Shown here: positions 32,343-40,550 of the stretch, piece after piece
Position numbering within the stretch: position 1 is the first letter of the stretch
Layout: each line of letters begins with the position of its first letter
Source of the DNA: DATBLY01 sp963705545
GTDB lineage: Bacteria > Actinomycetota > UBA4738 > HRBIN12
Direction of reading: 5' to 3'
Assembly (NCBI GenBank): GCA_963705545.1
Contig: CAVPJX010000001.1
Location: forward strand, 1,054,001 to 1,118,000
DNA: 64,000 nt
Program-made: the position numbers and the translations under genes
Notes under the pieces: generated by a model
Told to the model about the DNA's origin: nothing
The model's input: only the letters and a program-made list of their open reading frames with translations
Databases searched by the model: none

Positions 32343-33028
32343 GCGCGCGGATCCCCCCAAGCGTCGCGCCCGACGATCCGGAACCCGGCGCCCCGCACCT
32401 TGTACGCCCGGTTCACCGAGATCAGCAGCGCCGTCATCGTCTCGGCGATCCGAGCGCTGGACAGCGATCCGCAGTCCACCCATCGCAGGTTCGGGATGTC
32501 CTCGATCAGCGCCCCGATCGTGGCCTTCGCGTCCGCGTCGTCGCCGCAGACCAGCACGTCGCTGTCGAGCGGCGTCTCGAGGTCCTGCAGCCCGTGCCCG
32601 GCGACCGTGTGGAACGCGGCCACGACCTTGACCCCTTCGGCGAGGATCGCCTCGGCCTGCTCGGCCGCCGAGCCGTGCCACGGCCGGACGACCTGCCAGG
32701 CCTTGCCGCCGACGGCCGTGGCGAGCGGGCTCGTCGCGTCCATCACCACCGTCCCGGGCGCGATCGCGTCCTTCACGGACCGGTAGATGTCAGCCTGGCC
32801 GGCGAACGGGACCGTCACCAGCACGACCGGCGCCGAGGCGGCCGCCGCCTCGTTCGTGGTGCCGTCGATCGCGCCGGCGCCACCCAGCTGCTCGATCGCG
32901 CGGGCGGCGGTCGCGGCGCCGCGTTCGGCGTCGCGCGAGCCGATCGTCACGTGGTGACCGGCCTTCCCGAGCCGCAGGGTGAGGCCGAACCCTTCCTCGC
33001 CGGTCCCGCCGATCACCGCGACGTCCAT
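32339..33028 (-). CDS. npdG: NADPH-dependent F420 reductase
   Basis: 229 residues. N-terminal Rossmann motif 'MDVAVIGGTGEEGFGLTLRL', followed by 'HHVTIGSRDAERGAATAARA' with the NADPH 2'-phosphate-binding S-R. 'APVVLVTVPFAGQADIYRSV', 'VMDATSPLATAV' and 'VVAAFHTVAGHGLQDLETPL' (catalytic-site His/Thr region typical of F420:NADP oxidoreductases) follow. The C-terminal helix contains 'RIAETMTALLISVNRAYKVR'. It transfers hydride between NADPH and the deazaflavin F420 in the cytoplasm, so the organism very likely makes F420. Coupled by GTGA overlap to the alpha/beta hydrolase. Confidence 0.9.
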   Translation of the reverse strand: MDVAVIGGTGEEGFGLTLRLGKAGHHVTIGSRDAERGAATAARAIEQLGGAGAIDGTTNEAAAASAPVVLVTVPFAGQADIYRSVKDAIAPGTVVMDATSPLATAVGGKAWQVVRPWHGSAAEQAEAILAEGVKVVAAFHTVAGHGLQDLETPLDSDVLVCGDDADAKATIGALIEDIPNLRWVDCGSLSSARIAETMTALLISVNRAYKVRGAGFRIVGRDAWGDPRA

Positions 33029-33085
33029 CGTCCGCCGAGCTTACCCGTCGGCGCCCGCGCGCCCGCCCGCCGGTAGGGTCCGGTC

Positions 33086-33253
33086 GTGGACGTCTTCACG
33101 GCGATCGTCGAGCTCGCGGTCGGCGCCGCCTGCATCGCGGTCGGGATCGGCGCGGCACGGTCCCGGCCCGCCGCGGCCGTCCGGCTGCTCGGGTGGCTGC
33201 TCGCGGTCGCCGGAGCGGTCGCCGTGGCGCACGCGGTGTCGGCCTGGGCCTAG
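33086..33253 (+). CDS. Small two-helix membrane protein, 55 aa
   Basis: A short open frame with GTG start, reading 'VDVFTAIVELAVGAACIAVG', a basic turn 'AARSRPAAAVRLLG' and 'WLLAVAGAVAVAHAVSAWA'. Two hydrophobic helices and the positive-inside turn are what one expects of a real small membrane protein. It fills an otherwise empty interval, and its TAG stop is embedded in the hairpin at 33250-33268. No family recognised. Confidence 0.5.
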   Translation: MDVFTAIVELAVGAACIAVGIGAARSRPAAAVRLLGWLLAVAGAVAVAHAVSAWA

Positions 33254-33268
33254 TCCGAGACGGACTAG
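33250..33268. terminator. Bidirectional hairpin CTAGTCCG-aga-CGGACTAG between convergent genes
   Basis: A perfect 8-bp stem with a 3-base loop. The TAG stop of the small plus-strand gene (33251-33253) and the TAG stop of the mutase gene on the minus strand (33265-33267) both lie inside the stem. Likely a shared terminator; compare 46796-46820 and 8469-8485. Confidence 0.6.
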
Positions 33269-34845
33269 TGGGTGGAGCGGTACTCGCCGAACTCGGCCCG
33301 CAGGACGTCGGAGACCTCGCCGAGGGTCGCGCCGATCCGGAGCGCCTCCCGCATCGGCGGGAGCAGGTTGCCCGTGCCGGAGGCCGTCCCGGCGACGTCG
33401 TCCAGGGCGCGACGGAGGGCGTCGGCGTCGCGGGCCGCGCGGAAGGCCCGCAGACGCTCGACCTGTCGCGCGACCTCCGCCTCGCCGACCTGCTGCAGCT
33501 CGACCGGTTTCTCCTGGTCGTCGACGAAGCGGTTCACCCCGACGATCACCCGCTCGCCCGCCTCGATCCCCCGCTGGATCAGGAACGCGGCCTCGTGGAT
33601 CTCGTCCTGGTAGAAGCCGGCCTCGATCGCGGGGACCGCGCCCCCCATCGCATCGATCCGATCGAGGTACCCGGCCGCGAGCGCCTCGAGCTCGTCGGTG
33701 AGCGTCTCGACGTAGTACGACCCCCCGACCGGATCGGCGACGTTCACCACCCCGGTCTCGTGGGCGATCACCTGCTGGGTGCGCAGCGCGATCGTCGCCG
33801 CGTGCTCCGTGGGGAGAGCCAGCGCCTCGTCGAACGAGTTCGTGTGCAGCGACTGCGTCCCGCCCAGGACCGCCGCGAGGGCCTCGAGCGCGGTGCGCAC
33901 GATGTTGTTCTCGGGCTGTTGCGCGGTGAGGGTGGCGCCGCCCGTCTGCGTGTGGAACCGGAGCATCGCGCTGCGTGGATCCTTCGCCCCGAACCGCTCG
34001 GTCATGATCCGCGCCCACATCCGGCGCGCGGCACGGAACTTCGCGATCTCCTCGAAGAAGTGCATGTGGCAGGCGAAGAAGAACGACAGCCGAGGCCCGA
34101 ACTCGTCGACGTCGAGGCCCGCGTCGAGGGCCGCCCGCACGTAGGCGATGCCGTTCGCCAGCGTGAACGCGATCTCCTGGGCGGCCGTCGCGCCGGCCTC
34201 CCGCATGTGATAGCCGCTGATCGAGATCGTGTTCCAGCGCGGGATCCGCTCGCCGCAGTACGCGAACAGATCGGTGATCAGGCGCATCGACGGCTCCGGC
34301 GGGTAGATGTAGGTCCCGCGTGCCGCGTACTCCTTCAGCAGATCGTTCTGGACGGTGCCGCCGATCGCGTCGGGTCCGACCCCGTGCTCCCCGGCGACCA
34401 ACTCGTAGAGCAGCAGGAGGATCGGGGCCGTCGCGTTGATCGTCATCGAGGTGGTCACGCGGTCGAGCGGGATCCCGTCGAAGAGGCGCCGCATGTCGTC
34501 GATCGTGTCGATCGCCACGCCGGTCTTCCCGACCTCGCCCTCGGCGCGCGGGTGATCGGAGTCGAGGCCCATCTGCGTCGGGAGGTCGAACGCCACCGAC
34601 AGCCCGGTCTGGCCCTGGTCCAGCAGGTACCGGAACCGGCCGTTCGTCTCCTCGGCCGTCGCCATCCCCGCGTACTGCCGCATCGTCCACAGCCGCGAGC
34701 GGTACATGTCCGGATAGACGCCCCGGGTGAACGGTGGCTCGCCCGGGAGGCCGAGCTGCTTCGCCGGATCGAAGCCGACGAGGTCGTCGGCGGAGTACAC
34801 GGGCCGGAGCTCGATCCCGGAGTCGGTGCGTCGCGGCTCCGACAC
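33265..34845 (-). CDS. Methylmalonyl-CoA mutase family, large (catalytic) subunit without B12 domain
   Basis: 526 residues, GTG start. It is the TIM-barrel subunit of a split acyl-CoA mutase, which rearranges (R)-methylmalonyl-CoA to succinyl-CoA with adenosylcobalamin. Motifs are 'YPDMYRSRLWTMRQYAGMAT' (substrate Tyr region), 'GQTGLSVAFDLPTQMGLDSD', 'TSMTINATAPILLLLYELVA', 'RWNTISISGYHMREAGATAA' and 'RFHTQTGGATLTAQQPENNI'. The ~130-residue B12-binding domain of one-chain mutases is absent; a separate B12 subunit is at 56569-56973. Related split enzymes act on 2-hydroxyisobutyryl-, isobutyryl- or ethylmalonyl-CoA, so the substrate is inferred from pathway context. A NiaR-like regulator gene sits one base upstream. 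Confidence 0.9.
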   Translation of the reverse strand: MSEPRRTDSGIELRPVYSADDLVGFDPAKQLGLPGEPPFTRGVYPDMYRSRLWTMRQYAGMATAEETNGRFRYLLDQGQTGLSVAFDLPTQMGLDSDHPRAEGEVGKTGVAIDTIDDMRRLFDGIPLDRVTTSMTINATAPILLLLYELVAGEHGVGPDAIGGTVQNDLLKEYAARGTYIYPPEPSMRLITDLFAYCGERIPRWNTISISGYHMREAGATAAQEIAFTLANGIAYVRAALDAGLDVDEFGPRLSFFFACHMHFFEEIAKFRAARRMWARIMTERFGAKDPRSAMLRFHTQTGGATLTAQQPENNIVRTALEALAAVLGGTQSLHTNSFDEALALPTEHAATIALRTQQVIAHETGVVNVADPVGGSYYVETLTDELEALAAGYLDRIDAMGGAVPAIEAGFYQDEIHEAAFLIQRGIEAGERVIVGVNRFVDDQEKPVELQQVGEAEVARQVERLRAFRAARDADALRRALDDVAGTASGTGNLLPPMREALRIGATLGEVSDVLRAEFGEYRSTH

Positions 34846-34846
34846 G

Positions 34847-35368
34847 TCAGTCCTCGATCAGCAGGTCGGCCTCGCGCAACGCACGCTTCGCCGCCTCCAG
34901 CGCGTCCTGGTTCGGCGACCGCACCGTATGGAGGTGGACCCCGCCGGTCAACGCCGACAGCGGCGCCTGGCCGCTCCGCTCGAGCATCCCCGCGTAGCGC
35001 TCGATATCGGCGCGGGACTCCACCATGAGGTTCGCGCGGATCTCGCCGTAGATCGCGTGCTCGACGACGACGTCGAGGACCGCGATGCCGTGATCCACGA
35101 GGATCCCCAGCTCCTCGCGGCCCAGGTCGCGCGCGTGCCGGCACGCGATCACGTCGGTGGGGCCGCTCGCCCGGTCGATCAGCACGTAGCCCTTCGGGCT
35201 GCCCATGATCGGATGGCCAGCCGCCCGGAGGATCGCGACGTCGTTCACGATCACCTGCCGGCTCACGCCCAGGCGTTTGGCCAGGTCGGACCCGGTGACC
35301 GGGTCGTCCGCGTCCCGCAGGATGCGGCCGAGCCGGTCCCGGCGGCGCTCGGATGCGACGGCTGCCAT
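34847..35368 (-). CDS. niaR: NiaR-like transcriptional repressor (HTH-11 + 3H domain)
   Basis: 173 residues. Residues ~8-60 are a winged helix-turn-helix ('RRDRLGRILRDADDPVTGSD', 'LAKRLGVSRQVIVNDVAILR', 'AGHPIMGSPKGYVL'). The rest is a 3H domain with its metal-binding histidines in 'DVIACRHARDLGREELGILV', 'DHGIAVLDVVVEHAIYGEIR' and 'LTGGVHLHTVRSPNQDALEA'. NiaR represses NAD-biosynthesis and niacin-uptake genes when nicotinic acid binds. No such gene is nearby. It ends one base before the mutase start and is probably co-transcribed with it. Divergent from the O-methyltransferase gene (69 bp between starts), where an operator would be expected. Confidence 0.85.
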   Translation of the reverse strand: MAAVASERRRDRLGRILRDADDPVTGSDLAKRLGVSRQVIVNDVAILRAAGHPIMGSPKGYVLIDRASGPTDVIACRHARDLGREELGILVDHGIAVLDVVVEHAIYGEIRANLMVESRADIERYAGMLERSGQAPLSALTGGVHLHTVRSPNQDALEAAKRALREADLLIED

Positions 35369-35437
35369 CGAGAGGCAGTGTACGGAGCGGCCGCATCCGA
35401 CGCGGCACGCGGTCCCGGCGGCCGCTATCGTGCGCGG

Positions 35438-36070
35438 ATGGACATCGTCGATCCCCGCTTCGATGCGTACATGCGGTCGCGGCTGGACCGCTTCGACGAG
35501 CCGGTGCTCGCGGAGATGGAGGCCGAGGCCGCGGCGGACGGGTTCCCGATCGTCGGCCGCAACGTCGGGGTCACGCTCGAGATCCTGGCCCGCGCGATCG
35601 GCGCCAGCCGGATCGTCGAGCTCGGCTCGGGGTTCGGGTACTCGGGGTACTGGCACGCGCGCGCCGTGGGACCGGACGGCGAGCTGCACCTGACCGACGG
35701 CGACCCCGAGAACGCGCGCAAGGCCGAGGACTACCTGACACGCGCGGGCCTCTGGTCGGCGGTCACGTTCCACGTGGGCGACGCCGTGGCGTCGCTCGCG
35801 GCGCTGGAGGGCGCCTTCGACATCGTCTTCTGCGACATCGACAAGGAGGGATACCCGGATGCCTGGCGGGCGGCGCGCGAGCGGATCCGTCCCGGCGGGC
35901 TGTACGTCTGCGACAACGTGCTCGGCTATGGCCTCGGCAACGTGGTCGAGGGCGGCGGCGCGGCCGAAGCCGTGCGCGAGCACAACGCGATGATCGCCTC
36001 CGACGAGCGGTACCTCTCGACGATCGTTCCGACCCGCGAGGGCGTGATGGTCGCGATCCGCCTCGGGTGA
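35438..36070 (+). CDS. O-methyltransferase family 3 (CCoAOMT/Rv0187-like)
   Basis: 210 residues. SAM-binding core: 'VTLEILARAIGASRIVELGS' then 'GFGYSGYWHARAVGPDGELH' (motif I, residues ~60-80), 'LTDGDPENARKAEDYLTRAG' (acidic motif II), 'FDIVFCDIDKEGYPDAWRAA' (metal-ligand Asp, the usual 'DADK' as DIDK) and 'RPGGLYVCDNVLGYGLGNVV' (DN motif). The Asp-Asp/Asn metal ligands of class I catechol-type O-methyltransferases are present. Substrate unknown; a small catechol or a secondary metabolite is typical. Translation start ATG 35438. Confidence 0.88.
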   Translation: MDIVDPRFDAYMRSRLDRFDEPVLAEMEAEAAADGFPIVGRNVGVTLEILARAIGASRIVELGSGFGYSGYWHARAVGPDGELHLTDGDPENARKAEDYLTRAGLWSAVTFHVGDAVASLAALEGAFDIVFCDIDKEGYPDAWRAARERIRPGGLYVCDNVLGYGLGNVVEGGGAAEAVREHNAMIASDERYLSTIVPTREGVMVAIRLG

Positions 36071-36073
36071 GCT

Positions 36074-36457
36074 GTGGAGCCGGCCGATCTCGCCCTCGCG
36101 ATCCTCGGGTTCGGCGGCGCGGCGGCCGCGGCGGTGATCGGGGTCCGGCGCCTGCGGGTCCTGTGGGCTGAGCTGCGGGCGTCGAACATGCCGGACCGGG
36201 TCCGCACGGCGACCGAGCTCTGGCAGGCCGCGTGGCTCGTCACGATCGTCGTGCTGCTCGGCGCCGTGGGCGTGGCCGGCGCGGTGCCCTCGATCGGGTT
36301 CGACGCGATCCGCGCCGTCCTGCTCCCGGCGTTCCTGGTCCTGCTGGGCGTCATGGCCTGGCGCCTGCGGATGATGTCCCGGTGGGCGCGCGAGCTCCGG
36401 GTCGAGCGGGGTCTGCCGCCGCGCGCGAGGGCGCCTCAGCGGCGCCGCGGGCGCTGA
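36074..36457 (+). CDS. Hypothetical three-helix membrane protein
   Basis: 127 residues, GTG start three bases after the O-methyltransferase stop, so it is likely co-translated. Hydrophobic segments at ~5-25 ('LALAILGFGGAAAAAVIGVR'), ~55-75 ('WLVTIVVLLGAVGVAGAVPS') and ~80-100 ('AVLLPAFLVLLGVMAWRLRM'). An amphipathic 'RTATELWQAAWLV' segment separates helices 1 and 2, and the C-terminus is strongly basic. No known family recognised. It ends 20 bp before sdhC. Confidence 0.6.
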   Translation: MEPADLALAILGFGGAAAAAVIGVRRLRVLWAELRASNMPDRVRTATELWQAAWLVTIVVLLGAVGVAGAVPSIGFDAIRAVLLPAFLVLLGVMAWRLRMMSRWARELRVERGLPPRARAPQRRRGR

Positions 36458-36477
36458 TACGCTGGACCGGAACTCCT

Positions 36478-36885
36478 TTGGCGACCCGATCGAAACGCAA
36501 GAGCGACTATGGCCCGATCTACAAGGGCCACGAGGGCCAGTGGTCGTGGCTCGCGCATCGCGTCACCGGCGTCGCGATCATCCTGTTCCTGTTCGCCCAC
36601 GTGATCGACACCGCGGTGGTCGGCTGGGGACCCGAGGCCTATAACCGCGTCGCGTCCGTCTATCACAACCCGATCGTCCGGCTGCTCGAGCTGGGGCTCG
36701 TCGCCGCCGTGCTCTACCACGCGATCAACGGCACGAAGATCCTGCTGATCGACTTCTTCCCGAGCCTGGTCAAGCACATCCGGGGGCTCGGCATCGCGAC
36801 CGCGCTGCTCTTCGTGGCCTCGATGATCCCCATCGTCTACATCATGGGCAAGGGCATCGTCGACCTGCTGCCGGAGTACTTCTGA
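36478..36885 (+). CDS. sdhC: Succinate dehydrogenase cytochrome b556 subunit
   Basis: 135 residues from a TTG start at 36478, the only start giving the family N-terminus ('ATRSKRKSDYGPIYKGHEGQ'). Three transmembrane helices. The family signature is 'WSWLAHRVTGVAIILFLFAH' (Ser/His/Arg of the quinone site and a heme-ligand His), with a further His in 'AVLYHAINGTKILLIDFFPS'. It anchors the dehydrogenase to the membrane, binds heme b and passes electrons to quinone. It is the first gene of sdhCDAB; its TGA overlaps the ATG of sdhD by one base. Confidence 0.9.
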   Translation: MATRSKRKSDYGPIYKGHEGQWSWLAHRVTGVAIILFLFAHVIDTAVVGWGPEAYNRVASVYHNPIVRLLELGLVAAVLYHAINGTKILLIDFFPSLVKHIRGLGIATALLFVASMIPIVYIMGKGIVDLLPEYF

Positions 36886-37334
36886 TGGCGACGGCGACCG
36901 AGCCGCAGCGCGCGACGCCGGAGTTCCCCGGCGGACGCCGGCCCGTCGGCGCAGGCCGAGAGCGCCCCGTCGGCGGGTTCGAGCTCTGGTCGTGGCTGTT
37001 CATGCGCATCTCGGGACTGGTGCTGCTGGTCCTCGCCGTCGGCCACGTGCTGATCATGCACGTGTTCGACGAGGGCGTGGACCGCGTCGACTTCGCGTTC
37101 ATCGCGCTGCGCTGGCAGAGTCCGTTCTGGCGGACCTGGGACTGGATGCTGCTGGTCCTCGCCCTGATCCACGGGATCAACGGGCTGCGCGTGATCACGC
37201 TCGACTACGTGAGGCCCGCGGGCGTGCGCTTCGCGGCGAACATGGTCTTCTACGTGCTGGGGTTCGTGCTGTTCGTCCTGGGATCCGTGATCGTGTTCAC
37301 GTTCGATCCCTCGAAGTGGCCGGGCGCGGTGTGA
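36885..37334 (+). CDS. sdhD: Succinate dehydrogenase hydrophobic membrane anchor subunit
   Basis: 149 residues. A charged 30-residue N-terminal extension ('PEFPGGRRPVGAGRERPVGG') precedes three helices. 'FELWSWLFMRISGLVLLVLA' parallels the SdhC signature, with a candidate heme or quinone His in 'VGHVLIMHVFDEGVDRVDFA' and another in 'LVLALIHGINGLRVITLDYV'. It forms the second half of the heme/quinone membrane domain with SdhC. ATG overlaps the sdhC stop (TGATG); sdhA follows after 19 bp. Confidence 0.9.
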   Translation: MATATEPQRATPEFPGGRRPVGAGRERPVGGFELWSWLFMRISGLVLLVLAVGHVLIMHVFDEGVDRVDFAFIALRWQSPFWRTWDWMLLVLALIHGINGLRVITLDYVRPAGVRFAANMVFYVLGFVLFVLGSVIVFTFDPSKWPGAV

Positions 37335-37353
37335 CCGAAGGACCGGGCGTCCG

Positions 37354-39093
37354 ATGACGGTCACGCACACCTACGACGCCGTGATCGTCGGTGCCGGCGG
37401 CGCCGGGCTCCGAGCGGCGATCGAGGCGTCCGGGCGCGTGCGGACCGCGGTGATCTCGAAGCTCTACCCGACCCGGTCCCACACCGGCGCGGCGCAGGGC
37501 GGCGTGTGCGCAGCCCTCGGCAACATGGAGGAAGACTCGCCAGAGTGGCACGCCTTCGACACGGTCAAGGGCGGCGACTACCTCGTCGACCAGCCGGCGG
37601 CGCAGCTGATGTGCGAGGAGGCCGTCGACGCGATCTACGAGCTCGAGCACTGGGGGCTGCCGTTCAACCGGACGCCGGACGGCAAGATCGCCCAGCGTCG
37701 GTTCGGCGGTCACACGCGCAACCACGGCGAGGGACCGGTGATGCGGGCGTGCTACGCGGCCGACCGCACCGGCCACATGATCCTGCAGACGCTCTACCAG
37801 CAGTGCGTCAAGCGGAACGTCCGGTTCTTCAACGAGTTCTACTGCCTCGACCTGTTGCGCGACCCGGACGGGGGGACGGCCGGCGTGGTCGCCTACGAGC
37901 TCGCCTCCGGCGAGCTGCACGTGTTCCGGGCCAAGAGCGTGCTGTTCGCGACCGGCGGCTACGGGCGCATGTTCAAGGTGTCGTCGAACGCGCACGCGCT
38001 GACGGGTGACGGTCCGGCCGTGGCGTACCGGCGCGGCATCCCGCTCGAGGACATGGAGTTCTTCCAGTTCCATCCGACGGGCCTGTACAAGCTCGGGATC
38101 CTGTTGTCGGAGGGCGCGCGCGGCGAGGGCGCGATCGTGCTGAACAAGGACGGCGAGCGCTTCATGGAGCGCTACGCCCCGACGATCAAGGACCTCGCGC
38201 CTCGCGACGTCGTCTCGCGCGCGATCTACCAGGAGATCAAGGAAGGGCGGGGCGACGGCCCGGCGGGCGACTACGTCTACCTGGACTTCCGCCACCTCGA
38301 TCCCAAGGTGCTCGAGGAGAAGCTCCCCGACATCACGGAGTTCGCGCGCGTCTACCTGCGGGTAGAGCCCACGAAGGAGCTCGTCCCGATCCAGCCCACG
38401 GCCCACTACGCGATGGGCGGCATCCCGACCGACGTCGAGGGGCAGGTGGTGGACGGACCCGACGAGACGCCGGTGCCCGGCCTGTACGCGGCGGGAGAGT
38501 GTGCCTGCGTGAGCGTGCACGGCGCGAACCGCCTGGGGACGAACTCGCTGCTGGACATCGTCGTGTTCGGACGCCGGGGAGGCGCGCACATGGCGGAGCA
38601 CGCGTCGAGCGTCGACCTGCCGCCGCTCCCGGAGCGCGCCACCGGCGAGACCCTCGAGCGGCTGAACGCGATCCTCAACCGCGACGGCGGCGACAGCGCC
38701 GCCGACATCCGCGAGGAGCTCCAGGCGCAGATGTTCGACCTGGCGTTCGTGGTACGCACCGACGATGGGCTCGCGAAGATGCAGGAGGTCCTCGGCAACC
38801 TCCGCGACCGCTACGCACGCGTCGGCGTCGGCGACCGCGGCAGCGTCTACAACACCGATCTGATGGAGACGGTCGAGCTCGGGTTCCTGCTCGACTGCGC
38901 GGAGACGCTGGTCGCGGCCGCCCGTGCGCGGACCGAGAGCCGCGGCGGACACTACCGCGAGGACCACCCGCTCCGCGACGACGCGAACTGGATGCAGCAT
39001 TCGCTCGCGTACCGGCAGGACGACGGTTCGGTGCGTCTCGAGTACAAGCCCGTCAAGATGGGGCCGTACGTCCCGATGGAGCGCAAGTACTGA
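37354..39093 (+). CDS. sdhA: Succinate dehydrogenase flavoprotein subunit
   Basis: 579 residues, full length. FAD-binding 'DAVIVGAGGAGLRAAIEASG' at residue ~7; 'LYPTRSHTGAAQGGVCAALG' carries the His to which FAD is covalently attached; 'FGGHTRNHGEGPVMRACYAA' and 'PIQPTAHYAMGGIPTDVEGQ' form the substrate site with catalytic Arg/His residues; 'GECACVSVHGANRLGTNSLL' is the C-terminal FAD segment. It oxidises succinate to fumarate at the cytoplasmic face of the membrane and passes electrons to SdhB. Second-last gene of the sdhCDAB operon, which here lies in a region rich in propionyl-CoA and TCA genes. Confidence 0.97.
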   Translation: MTVTHTYDAVIVGAGGAGLRAAIEASGRVRTAVISKLYPTRSHTGAAQGGVCAALGNMEEDSPEWHAFDTVKGGDYLVDQPAAQLMCEEAVDAIYELEHWGLPFNRTPDGKIAQRRFGGHTRNHGEGPVMRACYAADRTGHMILQTLYQQCVKRNVRFFNEFYCLDLLRDPDGGTAGVVAYELASGELHVFRAKSVLFATGGYGRMFKVSSNAHALTGDGPAVAYRRGIPLEDMEFFQFHPTGLYKLGILLSEGARGEGAIVLNKDGERFMERYAPTIKDLAPRDVVSRAIYQEIKEGRGDGPAGDYVYLDFRHLDPKVLEEKLPDITEFARVYLRVEPTKELVPIQPTAHYAMGGIPTDVEGQVVDGPDETPVPGLYAAGECACVSVHGANRLGTNSLLDIVVFGRRGGAHMAEHASSVDLPPLPERATGETLERLNAILNRDGGDSAADIREELQAQMFDLAFVVRTDDGLAKMQEVLGNLRDRYARVGVGDRGSVYNTDLMETVELGFLLDCAETLVAAARARTESRGGHYREDHPLRDDANWMQHSLAYRQDDGSVRLEYKPVKMGPYVPMERKY

Positions 39094-39109
39094 TGACGAG
39101 GGGAGCCTG

Positions 39110-39871
39110 ATGGCCACGGCGGCCGACGTCTTGGAGGCGACGGACCGACTGGAGCGGAGCCGGAGCGGGAAGGTCGAGCTCACGCTGCGGATCCGTCGGT
39201 TCAACCCGGAGGTGTCGGACGAGGCCTGGTGGGACGAGTTCGTCGTGCACATGGACCCGACGGACCGGGTCCTCGACGCGCTCCACGAGGTCAAGTGGCG
39301 GCACGACGGCACCCTCTCGCTCCGGCGATCGTGCGCGCACGGGGTCTGCGGCTCGGACGCGATGCTGATCAACGGTCGCAACGCGCTGGCCTGCAAGGTC
39401 CTGGTCCAGGACGTCGCCCCGAAGGCGACGGTCGAGCCGATCAGAGGCCTGGCCGTGCTCAAGGATCTGATCGTCGACATGGAGCCGTTCTTCGAGGGCT
39501 ACAAGAGCGTGCTGCCGTTCCTGGTGAACGACGACGGCGAGCCCGATCGCGAGCGCTACCAGTCGCCCGAGGACCGGGCGCGGTACGACGACACCACGAA
39601 GTGCATCCTCTGCGCCGCCTGCACCACCTCGTGCCCGATCTTCTGGGGGGACGAGGAGTACGTCGGACCGGCCGCGATCGTGAACGCGCACCGGTTCATC
39701 TTCGACTCGCGCGATACGGGCGCCCGGGAGCGGCTCAAGATCCTCTCGGAGAAGACGGGGGTGTTCCGCTGCCGGACCACTTTCAACTGTACGGACGCCT
39801 GCCCGCGGGGCATCCAGGTGACGAAGGCGATCCAAGAGGTCAAGCGCTCGATCCTGTTCGATCGCTTCTGA
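39110..39871 (+). CDS. sdhB: Succinate dehydrogenase iron-sulfur subunit
   Basis: 253 residues, ATG with GAGGGGAG upstream. The plant-type [2Fe-2S] ligands are in 'RRSCAHGVCGSDAMLINGRN' and 'ALACKVLV'. The [4Fe-4S] and [3Fe-4S] ligands are in 'TKCILCAACTTSCPIFWGDE' and 'FRCRTTFNCTDACPRGIQVT'. Note that the first group reads S-C-A-H-G-V-C-G, the common succinate dehydrogenase spacing. It carries electrons from SdhA to the membrane subunits. No recognisable transcription terminator follows in the 22 bp before the convergent cupredoxin stop. Confidence 0.97.
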   Translation: MATAADVLEATDRLERSRSGKVELTLRIRRFNPEVSDEAWWDEFVVHMDPTDRVLDALHEVKWRHDGTLSLRRSCAHGVCGSDAMLINGRNALACKVLVQDVAPKATVEPIRGLAVLKDLIVDMEPFFEGYKSVLPFLVNDDGEPDRERYQSPEDRARYDDTTKCILCAACTTSCPIFWGDEEYVGPAAIVNAHRFIFDSRDTGARERLKILSEKTGVFRCRTTFNCTDACPRGIQVTKAIQEVKRSILFDRF

Positions 39872-39893
39872 CGCCGTCGACCCGCGACCTCGT

Positions 39894-40472
39894 TCAGGCT
39901 GCCGTGATCCGGATGAGCGCCCGAGGTGTGTAGCCGCTCGCGACGCCGTCCTCCACCGAGACGCCCCGGAACCGGAGCCGTCCCGCCCTCCCGGGCGTGA
40001 ACCGGAACGCGGTCGCGCCCGGCTCGAGCGCCACCGTTCTCCACGGCCCGGCGCCGCGCTTGCGCTCGAGGGCGAAGGTCCGTCCCGCGACCGTCGTGGA
40101 CGCGAGCGTGATCGTGATCTCCGTTCCGATCGTGACCGGGCCGGCGGGCGAGATCGCGAGCGGCACGACGACCACCCCGTGCATCGACGCGTGGATCGCG
40201 CAGTGATAGCGGAACGTGCCCGCCGATCCGAACGCGACGCTCGCGGACCCGCCGCCGGCGATCGTCCCCGTGTCCCAGAAGCCCTCGTCCGACGTCGAGG
40301 TATGGGCGACGGCGTAGCCCGTGTTGGAGAACGTCACGGTCTCGCCGAGGCTCGCCGTGAGGGTCGACGGGGAGAACGCGAGGTTCGCGATCACGACCGT
40401 CTGATCGGCCCGAGCGGGGATCGCCGGCACCACCACCAGGGCGAGCGTGACGAGCGCAGCGATACGTCGCAT
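39894..40472 (-). CDS. Secreted cupredoxin-like copper protein
   Basis: 192 residues with a strong GGAGGGGATC ribosome site before ATG 40472. Signal peptide 'RRIAALVTLALVVVPAIPAR' cleaved after 'ARA'. Plastocyanin-like domain at ~22-105: 'VVIANLAFSPSTLTASLGET', 'VTFSNTGYAVAHTSTSDEGF' (first His ligand), 'FRYHCAIHASMHGVVVV' (Cys, His, Met-type ligands of a type 1 copper site). The second half (~110-192) is an extra beta domain ('ERKRGAGPWRTVALEPGATA', 'FRFTPGRAGRLRFRGVSVED') with no cysteine. Likely an extracellular electron carrier or copper sponge. Divergent from the isocitrate dehydrogenase gene (78 bp between starts). Confidence 0.82.
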   Translation of the reverse strand: MRRIAALVTLALVVVPAIPARADQTVVIANLAFSPSTLTASLGETVTFSNTGYAVAHTSTSDEGFWDTGTIAGGGSASVAFGSAGTFRYHCAIHASMHGVVVVPLAISPAGPVTIGTEITITLASTTVAGRTFALERKRGAGPWRTVALEPGATAFRFTPGRAGRLRFRGVSVEDGVASGYTPRALIRITAA

Positions 40473-40550
40473 GATCCCCTCCTCCGCGGATGGACCCAGG
40501 TAGTACGGACCGCGGGTGCGCCCGGTTCGCGGCGGCTAAGCTCGCGCCGC

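Noticed and set aside
33265..34845. Calling the mutase a 2-hydroxyisobutyryl-CoA or ethylmalonyl-CoA mutase
   Set aside because: The specificity residues cannot be placed securely without an alignment, and the surrounding propionyl-CoA carboxylase, epimerase and sucCD genes favour methylmalonyl-CoA.
39894..40472. Placing the cupredoxin gene in the copper cluster at 16-20 kb
   Set aside because: It lies 20 kb away between sdhB and an isocitrate dehydrogenase gene and has its own strong ribosome site; only a functional, not a genomic, link can be proposed.
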